Assembly (NCBI RefSeq): GCF_900105535.1
Contig: NZ_LT629779.1
Coordinates: forward strand, 1,116,001-1,180,000
Direction of reading: 5' to 3'
Origin: Pseudarthrobacter equi
GTDB taxonomy: Bacteria; Actinomycetota; Actinomycetes; Actinomycetales; Micrococcaceae
DNA: 64,000 nucleotides
Under the pieces are notes generated by a model. It had not been told where the DNA came from. It did no database searches and saw nothing but the letters and a program-made list of their open reading frames with translations. Shown one piece after another: positions 51,422-59,994 of the stretch. Position numbers and translations under genes: made by a program. How positions within the stretch are numbered: the first letter of the stretch is position 1; every line of letters begins with the position of its first letter.

Positions 51422-54400
51422 TCAGCCGCGCAGGCACTGCTGGTACTGGAGCCAGGCAATGCCGTAACGGATCCATCCCAGGACGTCGTACCACTTGGCC
51501 GGCTTGGTGGGTGCCGTGCACGCGGGCGGCAGCGGCGTGGTGGCTGCCACCTGAACCGCTACGGTCACCTTTGTTCCGGACTCCGCCGCGGTGAGCACCA
51601 GCGTTGCCGTGCCGGCGGCGGCACCTGACGGAACGACAAGGCTGACAGCGGCGGACCCTGCCGATACCGGAACCGTTCCCACCTGGGTGGCCTTGCCGGC
51701 CGAATCGGTGAAAACGCCGGTCAGGGCAGTGTTCACCGGGCTGCCCAGCGAGGTCAGGTCCAGCTTGGAGACCGCCAGGTTGACCGTTTCGCCGGGCTTG
51801 ACCGTCGCCGCCGTGGTGTTGGTGACGGCCACGGAACGCCGGGCAAAGTCCGGGGACACCGGGCTGCTCTTCTGCAGGTAGCCGATCCACGCGTCCCGGT
51901 CCACGAGTCCGGAGTCCCGTGTATTGGCTCCCTGGGTGAAGACCCGGAAGTTGTCGCCGCCGGTTGCCAGGAAGCTGAACGTGCCCACCCGGTAGGACTT
52001 GGCAGGATCCAGCACTTCACCGTTGACCCGGACCGACGTGATCCTGTCACCGGCGGCGCGGGCGGCGTCGTAGGTGTAGTTCACGTTCTTGGACAGGCCC
52101 AGCTGCAGGTAGGCGCGGCTGGGGACCGTGCCGTCGGCGTTGGTCTGCCACTGCTGCTCCAGCAGGGTCTTGAACTGCGCTCCGGTCAGGGACGTGGTCC
52201 AGAGGTTGTTCACGAACGGCAGCACGGCGTTCGCCTCGGCGTAGGTGATGGTTCCGTCCGGAGCGTAGTACAGCTCGTTGCGGAGGCCGCCGGGGTTCAC
52301 GACGCCGATCTCGGCCCCGCCCAGTTCGGCCGGCTTCAGCGAATCGAGCAGTGAGTCGGCCACCAGGTTGCCCAGGGTTGACTCGCTGCCGCGGTCGTCG
52401 CGCTTCGCCGTGCCGGTGGCGTCGGTGCTGAAGGCGGTGGTGATGTCCTTCGTGACCGAGCCGACGGGCTGGTTGCCCACCTCGGCTGCGGCTGCCAGGG
52501 CCCTCTGCACGATGCCGTCCACCGCAGCCACGCGCGGGTAGGCCGCGATCAGGTCTGCCGCCGGGTCAGTGGTCCGCTTGACGTTGCCGGCCTTGTAACC
52601 GGTGACTTCCTTGCTGGCGGTATCCACCGTCAGCTGGATCTGGCCCACGTTCTCGCCGTAGTTGCCGGTCTGCACGATGGGGCGGGTCTTGCCCTGCACG
52701 CCGGGGACGGGGGCGTCCCAGGCATATTCCTTGTGCGTGTGGCCGGTGAAGATGGCGTCAACGTCTGCGGAGGTTTCGGTGACCAGCTTCGCGAACGGGC
52801 CGCCGGCTGCCACTTCCTGCTCGAGCGTGGACCCTTCCACCACACCGGACCCGGCGCCGTCGTGGTTTTCCACGATGATGACGTCGGCGAGGTTGCCTGC
52901 CTTGATCTTCGCAGCGGCCCGGTTGATGGCCTCCACCGGGTCACCGAACTCGAGGTCGGCGATCCCGGCGGGTGTCACCAGGGAGGGGACCTCCTGGGTG
53001 ACGGTGCCGATGACGGCCACCTTGATGCCGTTCATATCCAGCACCGTGTACTCCGGCAGGACCGGCTCCGTGGTGCCCTTCCGGTACACGTTCGCTCCGA
53101 GGTACGGGAACTTGGCGTTGCTGCCGTCCGCGATGACGCGGTCGCGCAGGTCCGGCCAGCCGCCGTCGAACTCGTGGTTGCCCACTGCCGAGGCCTTCAG
53201 TTCAAGGGCGTTCAGCACATCGATGGTGGGCTGGTCCTTGGCCACGGCGGAGGCAAACAGGGACGCGCCGATGTTGTCGCCGGCGGAGAGGAACGCCGTT
53301 GCCCCGGGGGCGGCAGCCGCCCGCAGCTTCTCGATGGTTCCGGCGAACTGGACGGTGTTGGCGTCGATCCGGCCGTGGAAATCGTTGATGCCCAGGAAGT
53401 TCAGGTCAACGCTGGCGGGTGCGGACTTCAGGTCCATGCCCACCACCACGGGGTCGTGGTCGCTGGCGCGGAACTGGTCCGGTGCGTAGTAGTTGGTGAC
53501 GTTGTTGTTGTAGCGGCTGTATTCCAGGGCCACTGATTCAACGGAGTTGATGTTCCAGATGTCCGCGCCGGTCACCACGCCGTTGGCTGCAGGGGAGGCC
53601 AGGATGTGGTCCAGGGACCCCACCAGGCCGCCGAAGAGGTACGAGTGCTTGGCGGAACCGTCGGCGTTCTTTGCCTTGTCGTCCTGGTTGACGTAGCCGG
53701 CGGCCGTCAGGACGTTGATGGGGTCTTCCTTGCCGTAGGAGTTGAAGTCACCGATCAGGAAGACCTTGTCGGTGCCCTTCGACTGCTGCAGCGAGGTGGC
53801 GAAGTCCAGCAGGGACTTGGCCTGGGCGGTGCGGGCGAGGTTGGAGTTGCCCTGGCCCTTGTCGGTGTCGTCAGGTGTTGCGGCGGAACCTTTGGACTTG
53901 AAGTGGTTGGCGATGGCGATGAATTCGGTGCCTGCGCCGCCGCCCACGGGCTTGAACACCTGGGCCAGCGGCTTGCGGGCGCTGGCGAAGGCGGTGGTGT
54001 CGTTGTGGATGATGGATTCACCCACGGGTTCTGCAACGGCCTTCTTGTAAATGAATGCGGTGCGGATCATGTCCTCGTCGGCCAGCGGGGGTGCGTTCGC
54101 GGGTGAGCGGACATAGTCCCAGATGCCGGGCGTGGGGATGTTCAGTGACTCCACCAGCTTGGCGAGGGCGTCATCCCGGTCCTTGCCGAACTGCGCGGAG
54201 TTTTCGATCTCCATGAGGGTGACCACGTCGGCGCCGGTCTTCGTGATGGCGGCGACGATCTTGTCCTGCTGCCGCTGGAAGTTCTCCGCGTTGGCGGCAC
54301 CGCGGGCGTCGCAGCCACCGCGGACGGTGATCGGGTTGCCGGCGCGGTCCCCGTAGTAGGTGCAGCCGGACAGGGTGTCGCCGGTGGTGGGGAAGTAGTT

Positions 54401-55966
54401 CAGCACGTTGAACGAGGCGATCTTGACGTTGCCTCCCACTGCTGCGGGAGCTTCGGTGCGGGTGGCGCCGAAGCTGACGGGCTGGACCGTTGCCTTGTTG
54501 GCTTCGGTCAGGTGGGTCAGCGGCTGCAGCTTCCAGGAATCGTTGGCGTACCCGAGCACCACGTTGGTGTTGAACGTGGCGGGAGAGCCGACGCGGACCG
54601 GGTCCGTGGTGGTGAGGTACGGCAGCACCTCGGCCTTGGTGGTGGCGTCCTTGAGGAAGTTGGTGCTGGAGCCGTCGTCGAGCTTGATGCCGCGGGCGGC
54701 ATTGTCAGCAACAGCGGCGTTGTACTCCGCCGAGCCGTATGGCGCGACGGCGGTGGGCTGCACCAGCGGGGTAGTGCCGCCGGCCAGTCCGATCTCGCCG
54801 TACTGGTTCAGGCTGTAGTTGTCCGTTACCGTCAGCGGCCCTTCCGGAGCCAGGAGCATGCCTTCCAGCGACTCGCGGATGGCCTCCGTGGCAGGCAGCG
54901 TGAAAATGGTGGGCTTGACCTCGGGGGCCGCCTCCGTGAGCTGGGTGAGCCCGGTTGCTGCGGTGACGTTGACCTGGGTCATGCCGTAGTACTCGGCGAC
55001 GGCACCGGTCACCTGGACGTAGTCGCCGGCCTTGACCGATCCAACGGTGGCCGGCGAGTAGACGAAGATACCGTCGGAGGCGGCGTGGTTGGTGCCCGCC
55101 AGGTCACCGCCGGTGCCCGGGGTCTGGATGTAGTAGCCGTTGAGGCCGCCGGTGGGGAACGCCGCCGTGACCTTGCCCCGGGTGGTCACGGTGGTGCCGG
55201 CCAGCGGGCTGGCGGTGCCGGTGCCCTGGATCTCGGCGATGGTCTTGGCCACAGGATCCGGGGTGGGGTCAGGAGTCGGCTCGGGGTCCGGGGCGGTTCC
55301 GCCGGAGGATACCGGCGTGATGGTGGAGCTGAGGCTGAAGTCGGCGGCGTTGTTGTTGCTGTCCGTCCCGCCGGTCCGGTTGAGGCTCCGCACGTCCGTG
55401 TTGCCTGCGGGGGCCGCCGCGGCCTGGGTTTCGAACGTGTTGGACGTTCCGTAGCCCAGGAGGTCGGCCACGCCGGCGGATTCCACCGCGGAACCGGTGG
55501 GAAGTACGACGGCGGAGGGCTGGTTGGCGAGCACGATGGTCCCCGAAGAGCCGCTCGGGTTCAGGCCCCCGGCTACCAGGTCGGGCTTGGGGAGGTCAGC
55601 GCCGTTTGCACCGTTACTCCCGCCCTGTACCAAGTAGTACCCCTTGGCCGGAATGGAACCGGACAGCGCCGAAACTCCGGAAGGCGCACCCGTCCCGCCG
55701 GCGGCGCGGTACTGGACCGACCAGCCGTCCAGTGACACCGGGGCATCCGAGGTGTTGTAAAGCTCCACGAACTTGTTCTTGTAGGCGGCGCCGCTGCTGC
55801 CGCCGCTCAGGTAGGCCTCGTTGATGACAACGGGCGATGTGCCTGCCGCGGCTGAGACCTCCGCGGCCGTGCTGTCCGCTACCGCAGGCAGGGCCGTCAA
55901 CGGGGCTGCGATGAGCCCCGCCGACAACGCTGTGCCCAGCGCTAATTTCCAAGGTGTTTGATGCAT
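51422..55966 (-). CDS. Secreted ExeM/NucH-type nuclease fused to a 5'-nucleotidase
   Basis: This is a 1514-aa exported protein. A signal peptide (residues 1-31, ending ALPAVADS) is followed by a lamin-tail-like domain (about 42-200, VVINEAYLSGGSSG), a Pro/Asp linker, OB-like domains, and an endonuclease/exonuclease/phosphatase domain (about 513-840) with KIASFNVLN, FLIGDFNSYG and ASDHDPVVVG. Next comes a metallophosphatase/5'-nucleotidase (about 855-1370) with NDFHG, GDNIGAS, GNHEFDGGW and FTGHTHKEY, then an Ig-like domain and a short tail. It could cut extracellular DNA to nucleotides and strip their phosphate, feeding phosphate and nucleosides. No LPxTG anchor is seen. It has a weak ribosome-binding site before ATG 55966. 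Confidence 0.92.
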   Translation of the reverse strand: MHQTPWKLALGTALSAGLIAAPLTALPAVADSTAAEVSAAAGTSPVVINEAYLSGGSSGAAYKNKFVELYNTSDAPVSLDGWSVQYRAAGGTGAPSGVSALSGSIPAKGYYLVQGGSNGANGADLPKPDLVAGGLNPSGSSGTIVLANQPSAVVLPTGSAVESAGVADLLGYGTSNTFETQAAAAPAGNTDVRSLNRTGGTDSNNNAADFSLSSTITPVSSGGTAPDPEPTPDPTPDPVAKTIAEIQGTGTASPLAGTTVTTRGKVTAAFPTGGLNGYYIQTPGTGGDLAGTNHAASDGIFVYSPATVGSVKAGDYVQVTGAVAEYYGMTQVNVTAATGLTQLTEAAPEVKPTIFTLPATEAIRESLEGMLLAPEGPLTVTDNYSLNQYGEIGLAGGTTPLVQPTAVAPYGSAEYNAAVADNAARGIKLDDGSSTNFLKDATTKAEVLPYLTTTDPVRVGSPATFNTNVVLGYANDSWKLQPLTHLTEANKATVQPVSFGATRTEAPAAVGGNVKIASFNVLNYFPTTGDTLSGCTYYGDRAGNPITVRGGCDARGAANAENFQRQQDKIVAAITKTGADVVTLMEIENSAQFGKDRDDALAKLVESLNIPTPGIWDYVRSPANAPPLADEDMIRTAFIYKKAVAEPVGESIIHNDTTAFASARKPLAQVFKPVGGGAGTEFIAIANHFKSKGSAATPDDTDKGQGNSNLARTAQAKSLLDFATSLQQSKGTDKVFLIGDFNSYGKEDPINVLTAAGYVNQDDKAKNADGSAKHSYLFGGLVGSLDHILASPAANGVVTGADIWNINSVESVALEYSRYNNNVTNYYAPDQFRASDHDPVVVGMDLKSAPASVDLNFLGINDFHGRIDANTVQFAGTIEKLRAAAAPGATAFLSAGDNIGASLFASAVAKDQPTIDVLNALELKASAVGNHEFDGGWPDLRDRVIADGSNAKFPYLGANVYRKGTTEPVLPEYTVLDMNGIKVAVIGTVTQEVPSLVTPAGIADLEFGDPVEAINRAAAKIKAGNLADVIIVENHDGAGSGVVEGSTLEQEVAAGGPFAKLVTETSADVDAIFTGHTHKEYAWDAPVPGVQGKTRPIVQTGNYGENVGQIQLTVDTASKEVTGYKAGNVKRTTDPAADLIAAYPRVAAVDGIVQRALAAAAEVGNQPVGSVTKDITTAFSTDATGTAKRDDRGSESTLGNLVADSLLDSLKPAELGGAEIGVVNPGGLRNELYYAPDGTITYAEANAVLPFVNNLWTTSLTGAQFKTLLEQQWQTNADGTVPSRAYLQLGLSKNVNYTYDAARAAGDRITSVRVNGEVLDPAKSYRVGTFSFLATGGDNFRVFTQGANTRDSGLVDRDAWIGYLQKSSPVSPDFARRSVAVTNTTAATVKPGETVNLAVSKLDLTSLGSPVNTALTGVFTDSAGKATQVGTVPVSAGSAAVSLVVPSGAAAGTATLVLTAAESGTKVTVAVQVAATTPLPPACTAPTKPAKWYDVLGWIRYGIAWLQYQQCLRG

Positions 55967-56203
55967 CCGCTCTTACTTTCATGAGGTTGTCCCCGGTGGG
56001 GGACCCATTGGAGTATGTCCGGGTTGTACCGATCGGACTGGGGCCGGACCCTGCTCCTGGTCAAGTGGTTGTCCGGCATATCCCAACAGCACTGAATGAA
56101 CGCAAAGTGGCCAATGCGTGCATTCGGCGGATCGTTCCCCAGCGGAGCGGCCCGTCCACCATCCCGGAGCTACCGTGGCCCCGTGCGGTGATGCCATTGC
56201 GGT

Positions 56204-56234
56204 GGCCGGCACCTGTTACCTGGATGTGCCGGCC
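56204..56234. repeat. Inverted repeat upstream of the nuclease gene
   Basis: Perfect 9-bp arms GGCCGGCAC (56204-56212) and GTGCCGGCC (56226-56234) are separated by 13 bp in the 364-bp gap between the two minus-strand genes. The gap otherwise holds the terminator at 56245-56278 and the nuclease promoter region; I see no gene in it. The repeat may be an operator or a secondary hairpin. Confidence 0.5.
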
Positions 56235-56244
56235 ATCACAAACA

Positions 56245-56278
56245 ATACCGGCCGGTAGCAAGAAGCCCCGGCCGGTAT
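56245..56278 (-). terminator. Terminator of the VOC gene
   Basis: A perfect 11-bp stem (56245-56255 with 56268-56278) is followed on the minus strand by TATTGTTTG. It is 52 bp beyond the stop of the VOC gene at 56331. Confidence 0.7.
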
Positions 56279-56330
56279 CAGTCTGGTGGTATGGGTGGTG
56301 TTCCCGTCCGGCGCCGCCGGAGCCGGGGTC

Positions 56331-57119
56331 CTAGCCGCCCTGCGGTGCCTGGCTGGCGATGATTTTGAAGGTGGCGCCGGTGGGGTCGGCGAGCATGGCT
56401 ACCCGGCCGAAGTCGCTGTCCTCCGGGCCGTCCAGGACGGTGGCGCCCATTGCGGTGGCCTGGGCGATGCTGGCGTCCGTGTCCGCCACGGCGAAGTAGA
56501 CCTGCCAGTGCGAGGGCACGTCGGCCGGCAGGTATCCGGAAGCGTCCAGGATCCCGGCCTGGGCGGTCATGCCCGATCCCAGGGTGGTGTAGCGGAATTC
56601 GGGCGAGTCACTCATGACTTCGGTGTCCCAGCCGAAGACCTCCTGGTAGAACCTCACGGCGGCGTCGTAGTCCTTGGCGTGCAATTCATGCCACGCGGCG
56701 GAACCGGGCTCGGCCACCAGCTCGTAGCCCTTCATCTCCCGGGGCTGCCAGACGCCGATGGAGGCGCCGGACGCATCCCCGAAGATTGCCATGAAGCCCT
56801 GCTCCGGAACATCCATGGGAGGCATGTAGACCTGGCCGCCGTGGCTGCCGACGGCTTCGGCGGTGGCCGCGGCGTCCTCGGTCCGCAGGTAGGTGGACCA
56901 GACGTCCGGCATGGCCGCCATGCCGGCATCCTTCTGCATGATCCCGGCAACTGTCTTGCCGTTCTTCCTGGCGGTGGTGTAGCCGCCGTACTTCTCCTGG
57001 TCGCCCGTTTCGAATTCCCATCCGAAGAGCTCTCCATAGAACGAGCGGGCGGCGGCAATATCGGAGGTCACGAGGTCGATCCAGCAAGGGGCGCCGGGGG
57101 TGGATATGGGGCTCGGCAT
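56331..57119 (-). CDS. VOC family protein with two glyoxalase-like domains
   Basis: This is a 262-aa protein made of two vicinal-oxygen-chelate modules, about residues 8-125 (PCWIDLVTSDIAAARSFYGE) and 138-256 (AWHELHAKDYDAAVRFYQEV). Such two-domain proteins are common in actinobacteria and are often annotated as glyoxalase-like or hydroxylase-like, with few characterised. Its end DPTGATFKIIASQ is typical. ATG 57119 is used. It lies after tRNA-Ser(TGA) on the minus strand and ends at its own terminator. No substrate can be assigned. Confidence 0.88.
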   Translation of the reverse strand: MPSPISTPGAPCWIDLVTSDIAAARSFYGELFGWEFETGDQEKYGGYTTARKNGKTVAGIMQKDAGMAAMPDVWSTYLRTEDAAATAEAVGSHGGQVYMPPMDVPEQGFMAIFGDASGASIGVWQPREMKGYELVAEPGSAAWHELHAKDYDAAVRFYQEVFGWDTEVMSDSPEFRYTTLGSGMTAQAGILDASGYLPADVPSHWQVYFAVADTDASIAQATAMGATVLDGPEDSDFGRVAMLADPTGATFKIIASQAPQGG

Positions 57120-57305
57120 AACGGTCTCCTGTCGCAGTGTGCGGAAAGGTGTGCGGAAGGCTGGCGGAAAGGTGTGTGGAAGTGGGGGAAGCCGGTCACC
57201 CTGACCCTATGTGCAGGCACTGACAGCGATCAAGAGGCCTGCGCGCAGGAGGCCGCCAACGCATCCCGGCCAGGTCAACGGAACGAAGTCCGGACTTAAA
57301 ACGAA

Positions 57306-57343
57306 GGACCCCCGCCTGCCGGTTTGCCGGCGGGCGGGGGTCC
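57306..57343 (-). terminator. Terminator downstream of tRNA-Ser(TGA)
   Basis: A 17-bp stem with one wobble pair (57306-57322 with 57327-57343) and loop of 4 lies 6 bases after the tRNA 3' end. The minus-strand sequence after it contains TTTT. Confidence 0.83.
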
Positions 57344-57349
57344 TGATCG

Positions 57350-57437
57350 CGGAAGGTAAGAGATTCGAACTCTTGGTACGGGGTTACCGCACACTGGTTT
57401 TCAAGACCAGCTCCTTCGGCCGCTCGGACAACCTTCC
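57350..57437 (-). tRNA. tRNA-Ser (anticodon TGA)
   Basis: An 88-base class II cloverleaf on the minus strand has acceptor GGAAGGT/ACCTTCC, anticodon arm CTGGT-CTTGAAA-ACCAG (anticodon TGA, reading UCA/UCG), a long variable arm and T-loop GTTCGAATC. CCA is not encoded. Confidence 0.95.
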
Positions 57438-57545
57438 TCAACGAGTAGTGTTTCATAGGCACTTGCCTGCAACAAAACAGGCCCGCAGTGCATACCCGGT
57501 GCACACTGGTTGGACCGGTATTGAGTCAGGAACAGGGAGTGGTCC

Positions 57546-58529
57546 ATGAAAGCCGTCTACATTTCGGAACCGGGAGGACCGGAAGTACTCGAGGTACGCG
57601 AGGTCGAGGCCCCGGTGCCCGGCCCCGGCGAGGTGCTGATCGATGTCGTGGCCGCCGGCCTGAACCGTGCTGACGTGCAGCAGCGCCGCGGGTTCTACCC
57701 GCCGCCGCCCGGCGCATCGGAGATCCCCGGACTGGAAGTTTCCGGCCGCATCGCAGGGTTTGGTACGGGTGTGACCAAGCCGTTCTCCCTGGGCGACAAA
57801 GTGGTGGCGCTGCTCGCCGGCGGCGGCTACGCGCAGCAGGTTGCCGTCCCCGCGGAGCAGGTCCTGCGGCTGCCCGACGGCGTTGACCTGGTCACGGCAG
57901 CATCCCTCCCGGAGGTGGCTGCCACGGTGTACTCGAACCTGGTCATGACGGCCCAGCTGCAGGCCGGGGAAACCGTCCTCATCCATGGCGCCACCGGCGG
58001 GATCGGCACCATGGCCATCCAGCTGGCCAAGGCCTACGGCGCAAAGGTGGCCACCACGGCCGGCACCGATGAGAAGGTCAGCACCGCCAAGGCCTTCCTG
58101 GGTGCGGACATTGCCATCAACTACGCGGAAGAGGACTTCCCGGAAAGCCTCCGCCGGCAGAACGGCGGCAAGGGTGCCGATGTGATCCTCGATGTGGTGG
58201 GCGCCAAGTACCTGAAGCAAAACGTCGAGGCGCTCGCCGAATACGGGCGCCTGGTGGTCATTGGCCTGCAGGGCGGCACCAAGGGTGAACTGGACCTTGG
58301 TGAACTGCTCAGGAAGCGGGCCGCGGTGGTGGCCACGGCCCTTCGCCCCAGGCCGGTAGCCGAGAAGGGCGCCATCCTGAACGAGGTCAGGGACCACGTC
58401 TGGCCGATGGTGGCGGACGGCAGGATCCAGCCCCTGGTGGCCAAGACGTTCCCGCTGGACCAGGTCATCGCAGCGCACGAATACTTCGACAGCGGCGACC
58501 ATGTAGGCAAGGTCCTGTTGGTGATGTGA
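57546..58529 (+). CDS. NAD(P)H quinone oxidoreductase (PIG3/QOR-like MDR)
   Basis: This is a 327-aa medium-chain reductase without zinc ligands. The quinone-oxidoreductase pattern is clear: MKAVYISEPGGPEVLEVREV at the start, AAGLNRADVQQRRGFYPPPPG near residue 40, and the NADPH-binding region VLIHGATGGIGTMAIQLAKA. It probably reduces quinones or reactive carbonyls in the cytosol. ATG 57546 fits the family start. It lies divergent from tRNA-Ser(TGA) and about 120 bp before the PadR operon; a shared transcript is possible but the PadR unit has its own promoter. Confidence 0.9.
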   Translation: MKAVYISEPGGPEVLEVREVEAPVPGPGEVLIDVVAAGLNRADVQQRRGFYPPPPGASEIPGLEVSGRIAGFGTGVTKPFSLGDKVVALLAGGGYAQQVAVPAEQVLRLPDGVDLVTAASLPEVAATVYSNLVMTAQLQAGETVLIHGATGGIGTMAIQLAKAYGAKVATTAGTDEKVSTAKAFLGADIAINYAEEDFPESLRRQNGGKGADVILDVVGAKYLKQNVEALAEYGRLVVIGLQGGTKGELDLGELLRKRAAVVATALRPRPVAEKGAILNEVRDHVWPMVADGRIQPLVAKTFPLDQVIAAHEYFDSGDHVGKVLLVM

Positions 58530-58550
58530 TCGTCGGATAGATACTGAGTA

Positions 58551-58624
58551 TTGCTTGATCGGAATCCACGGGCTAGGCTCAGCTATACGCGGTATGCACA
58601 GGTCTTGGGGGCCTGTGCATACCG
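58551..58624 (+). promoter_or_regulatory. PadR operon promoter followed by a 13-bp inverted repeat
   Basis: TTGCTT (58551-58556) and TAGGCT (58574-58579) are 17 bp apart, placing the transcript start near 58586. Immediately downstream, perfect arms CGGTATGCACAGG (58590-58602) and CCTGTGCATACCG (58612-58624) flank a 9-bp spacer. The repeat could be the PadR operator or a hairpin at the very 5' end of the message, 27 bp before the padR ATG. Confidence 0.7.
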
Positions 58625-58651
58625 GTTAGTGACTAAGCCCGGGGGAGCACC

Positions 58652-59260
58652 ATGTCCATACGCCACAGCCTCCTCGCCCTGCTGCAGGACCAGCCGCGCT
58701 ACGGCTACCAGCTGCGGGTCGAGTTCGAAAACCGCACGGGAGCCACCTGGCCCCTGAACATCGGGCAGGTCTACACCACCCTGGACAGGCTGGAGCGCGA
58801 CGGCCTGGTGGCCAGGGAAGGTGACGACGGCGGCGGCCATGTGGTCTACAGCATCACCGCCGAGGGCGCCGCGGAAGTGCACGGCTGGTTTGCCGCCCCC
58901 GTGGAGCGGAACAACCCGCCCAGGAATGAACTCGCCATCAAGCTGGCGCTCGCCGTCACCCTTCCCGGCGTGGATGTCCAGGCCATCATCCAGGCCCAGC
59001 GGGTGGCATCCATCCGGGCACTGCAGGACTACACCAAGGCCCGCCGCGACACCGCCGCCAACCAGCGCACCGCAGACACCGCCTGGCTGCTGGTGCTCGA
59101 TTCGCTGATCTTCCAGACTGAGGCCGAGGTCCGCTGGCTGGATCTCTGTGAAGCCAGGATGGTCCAGCAGGCACAATCGGCCAGCCAGGGTGCCGCACGC
59201 AAAACGTCCAACGGGGTCACGGAAGACGCCGCCCCGCTCACCGCGGACAACCGGCGGTGA
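58652..59260 (+). CDS. PadR family transcriptional regulator
   Basis: This is a 202-aa regulator with the PadR winged helix at residues 1-80 (SIRHSLLALLQDQPRYGYQL, then VYTTLDRLERDGLV) and a C-terminal helical domain of the Vir_act_alpha_C type. The last 25 residues are polar. GGGGGAG precedes ATG 58652. The ABC gene overlaps its stop by 4 bp (GTGA). PadR proteins usually repress an adjacent transporter until a drug or phenolic binds, so it likely controls this operon through the inverted repeat upstream. Confidence 0.92.
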   Translation: MSIRHSLLALLQDQPRYGYQLRVEFENRTGATWPLNIGQVYTTLDRLERDGLVAREGDDGGGHVVYSITAEGAAEVHGWFAAPVERNNPPRNELAIKLALAVTLPGVDVQAIIQAQRVASIRALQDYTKARRDTAANQRTADTAWLLVLDSLIFQTEAEVRWLDLCEARMVQQAQSASQGAARKTSNGVTEDAAPLTADNRR

Positions 59261-59994
59261 GCGTCCGCGGGCCGCAGCAGGTCCTTGAACTGGCCAGGGT
59301 GAGCAGGAGTTTCGGGGAAGGCGCGACGGCGGTCGCCGCGTTAAGGGACGTGGACCTCACCATCGCAGCGGGCGAGTTCGTCGCCGTCATGGGCCCTTCC
59401 GGCTCGGGAAAATCCTCACTGCTGGCGCTGGCCGGCGGACTGGACCGGCCGACGTCGGGCGGTGTCTTCGTGGAGTCGACGCCGCTTGCCGGACTCGGCC
59501 TCAACGAGCTTGCCAGGCTGCGCCGGCGTGCGGTGGGCTACGTGTTCCAGGACTTCAACCTGGTTCCCACACTGACCGCGGCCGAGAACGTGGCTCTTCC
59601 GCTGGAACTGGACGGGACAGCAGCCAGGAAAGCGGGCCGGCAGGCGCTGGACGCCCTCCGCCAGGTGGGCATCCCGGAACTCGCGGACCGCTTCATGGAC
59701 CAGATGTCCGGCGGCCAGCAGCAGCGCGTCGCCATTGCGCGGGCCATCGTGGGCCAGCGGCGGCTGATCCTGGCTGACGAACCCACCGGTGCGCTGGACT
59801 CCACCACCGGCCATGGCGTCATGGAGGTCCTCCGCTCCCGCGCGGACGCCGGTTCCGCCGTCATGCTCGTCACCCATGAAGCGCGGCACGCAGCCTGGGC
59901 GGACCGGGTGGTTTTCCTGCGCGACGGCCGGATTGTGGACCAGGCGGCGGCCATGCACGATCCCACGTTCCTCTTGACGCAGGCCGGCCTCTGA
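59257..59994 (+). CDS. ABC transporter ATP-binding protein, MacB/LolD type
   Basis: This is a 245-aa ATPase subunit with all motifs intact: Walker A GPSGSGKSS, Q-loop YVFQDFNLVPTLTAAENV, signature MSGGQQQRVAIARAI, Walker B LILADEPTGALD and the switch His in LVTHEARHA. The EPTGALD form is typical of ATPases paired with FtsX-like permeases. It overlaps padR by 4 bp and its stop shares one base with the ATG of the permease (TGATG), so all three are co-translated. It probably powers export or lipoprotein/peptide handling rather than import. Confidence 0.93.
   Translation: MSVRGPQQVLELARVSRSFGEGATAVAALRDVDLTIAAGEFVAVMGPSGSGKSSLLALAGGLDRPTSGGVFVESTPLAGLGLNELARLRRRAVGYVFQDFNLVPTLTAAENVALPLELDGTAARKAGRQALDALRQVGIPELADRFMDQMSGGQQQRVAIARAIVGQRRLILADEPTGALDSTTGHGVMEVLRSRADAGSAVMLVTHEARHAAWADRVVFLRDGRIVDQAAAMHDPTFLLTQAGL

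Noticed and set aside
55967..56130. Possible PHO box upstream of the nuclease gene
   Set aside because: A single GTTCATT-like element is present on the minus strand, but I could not find a second properly spaced 11-bp direct repeat.
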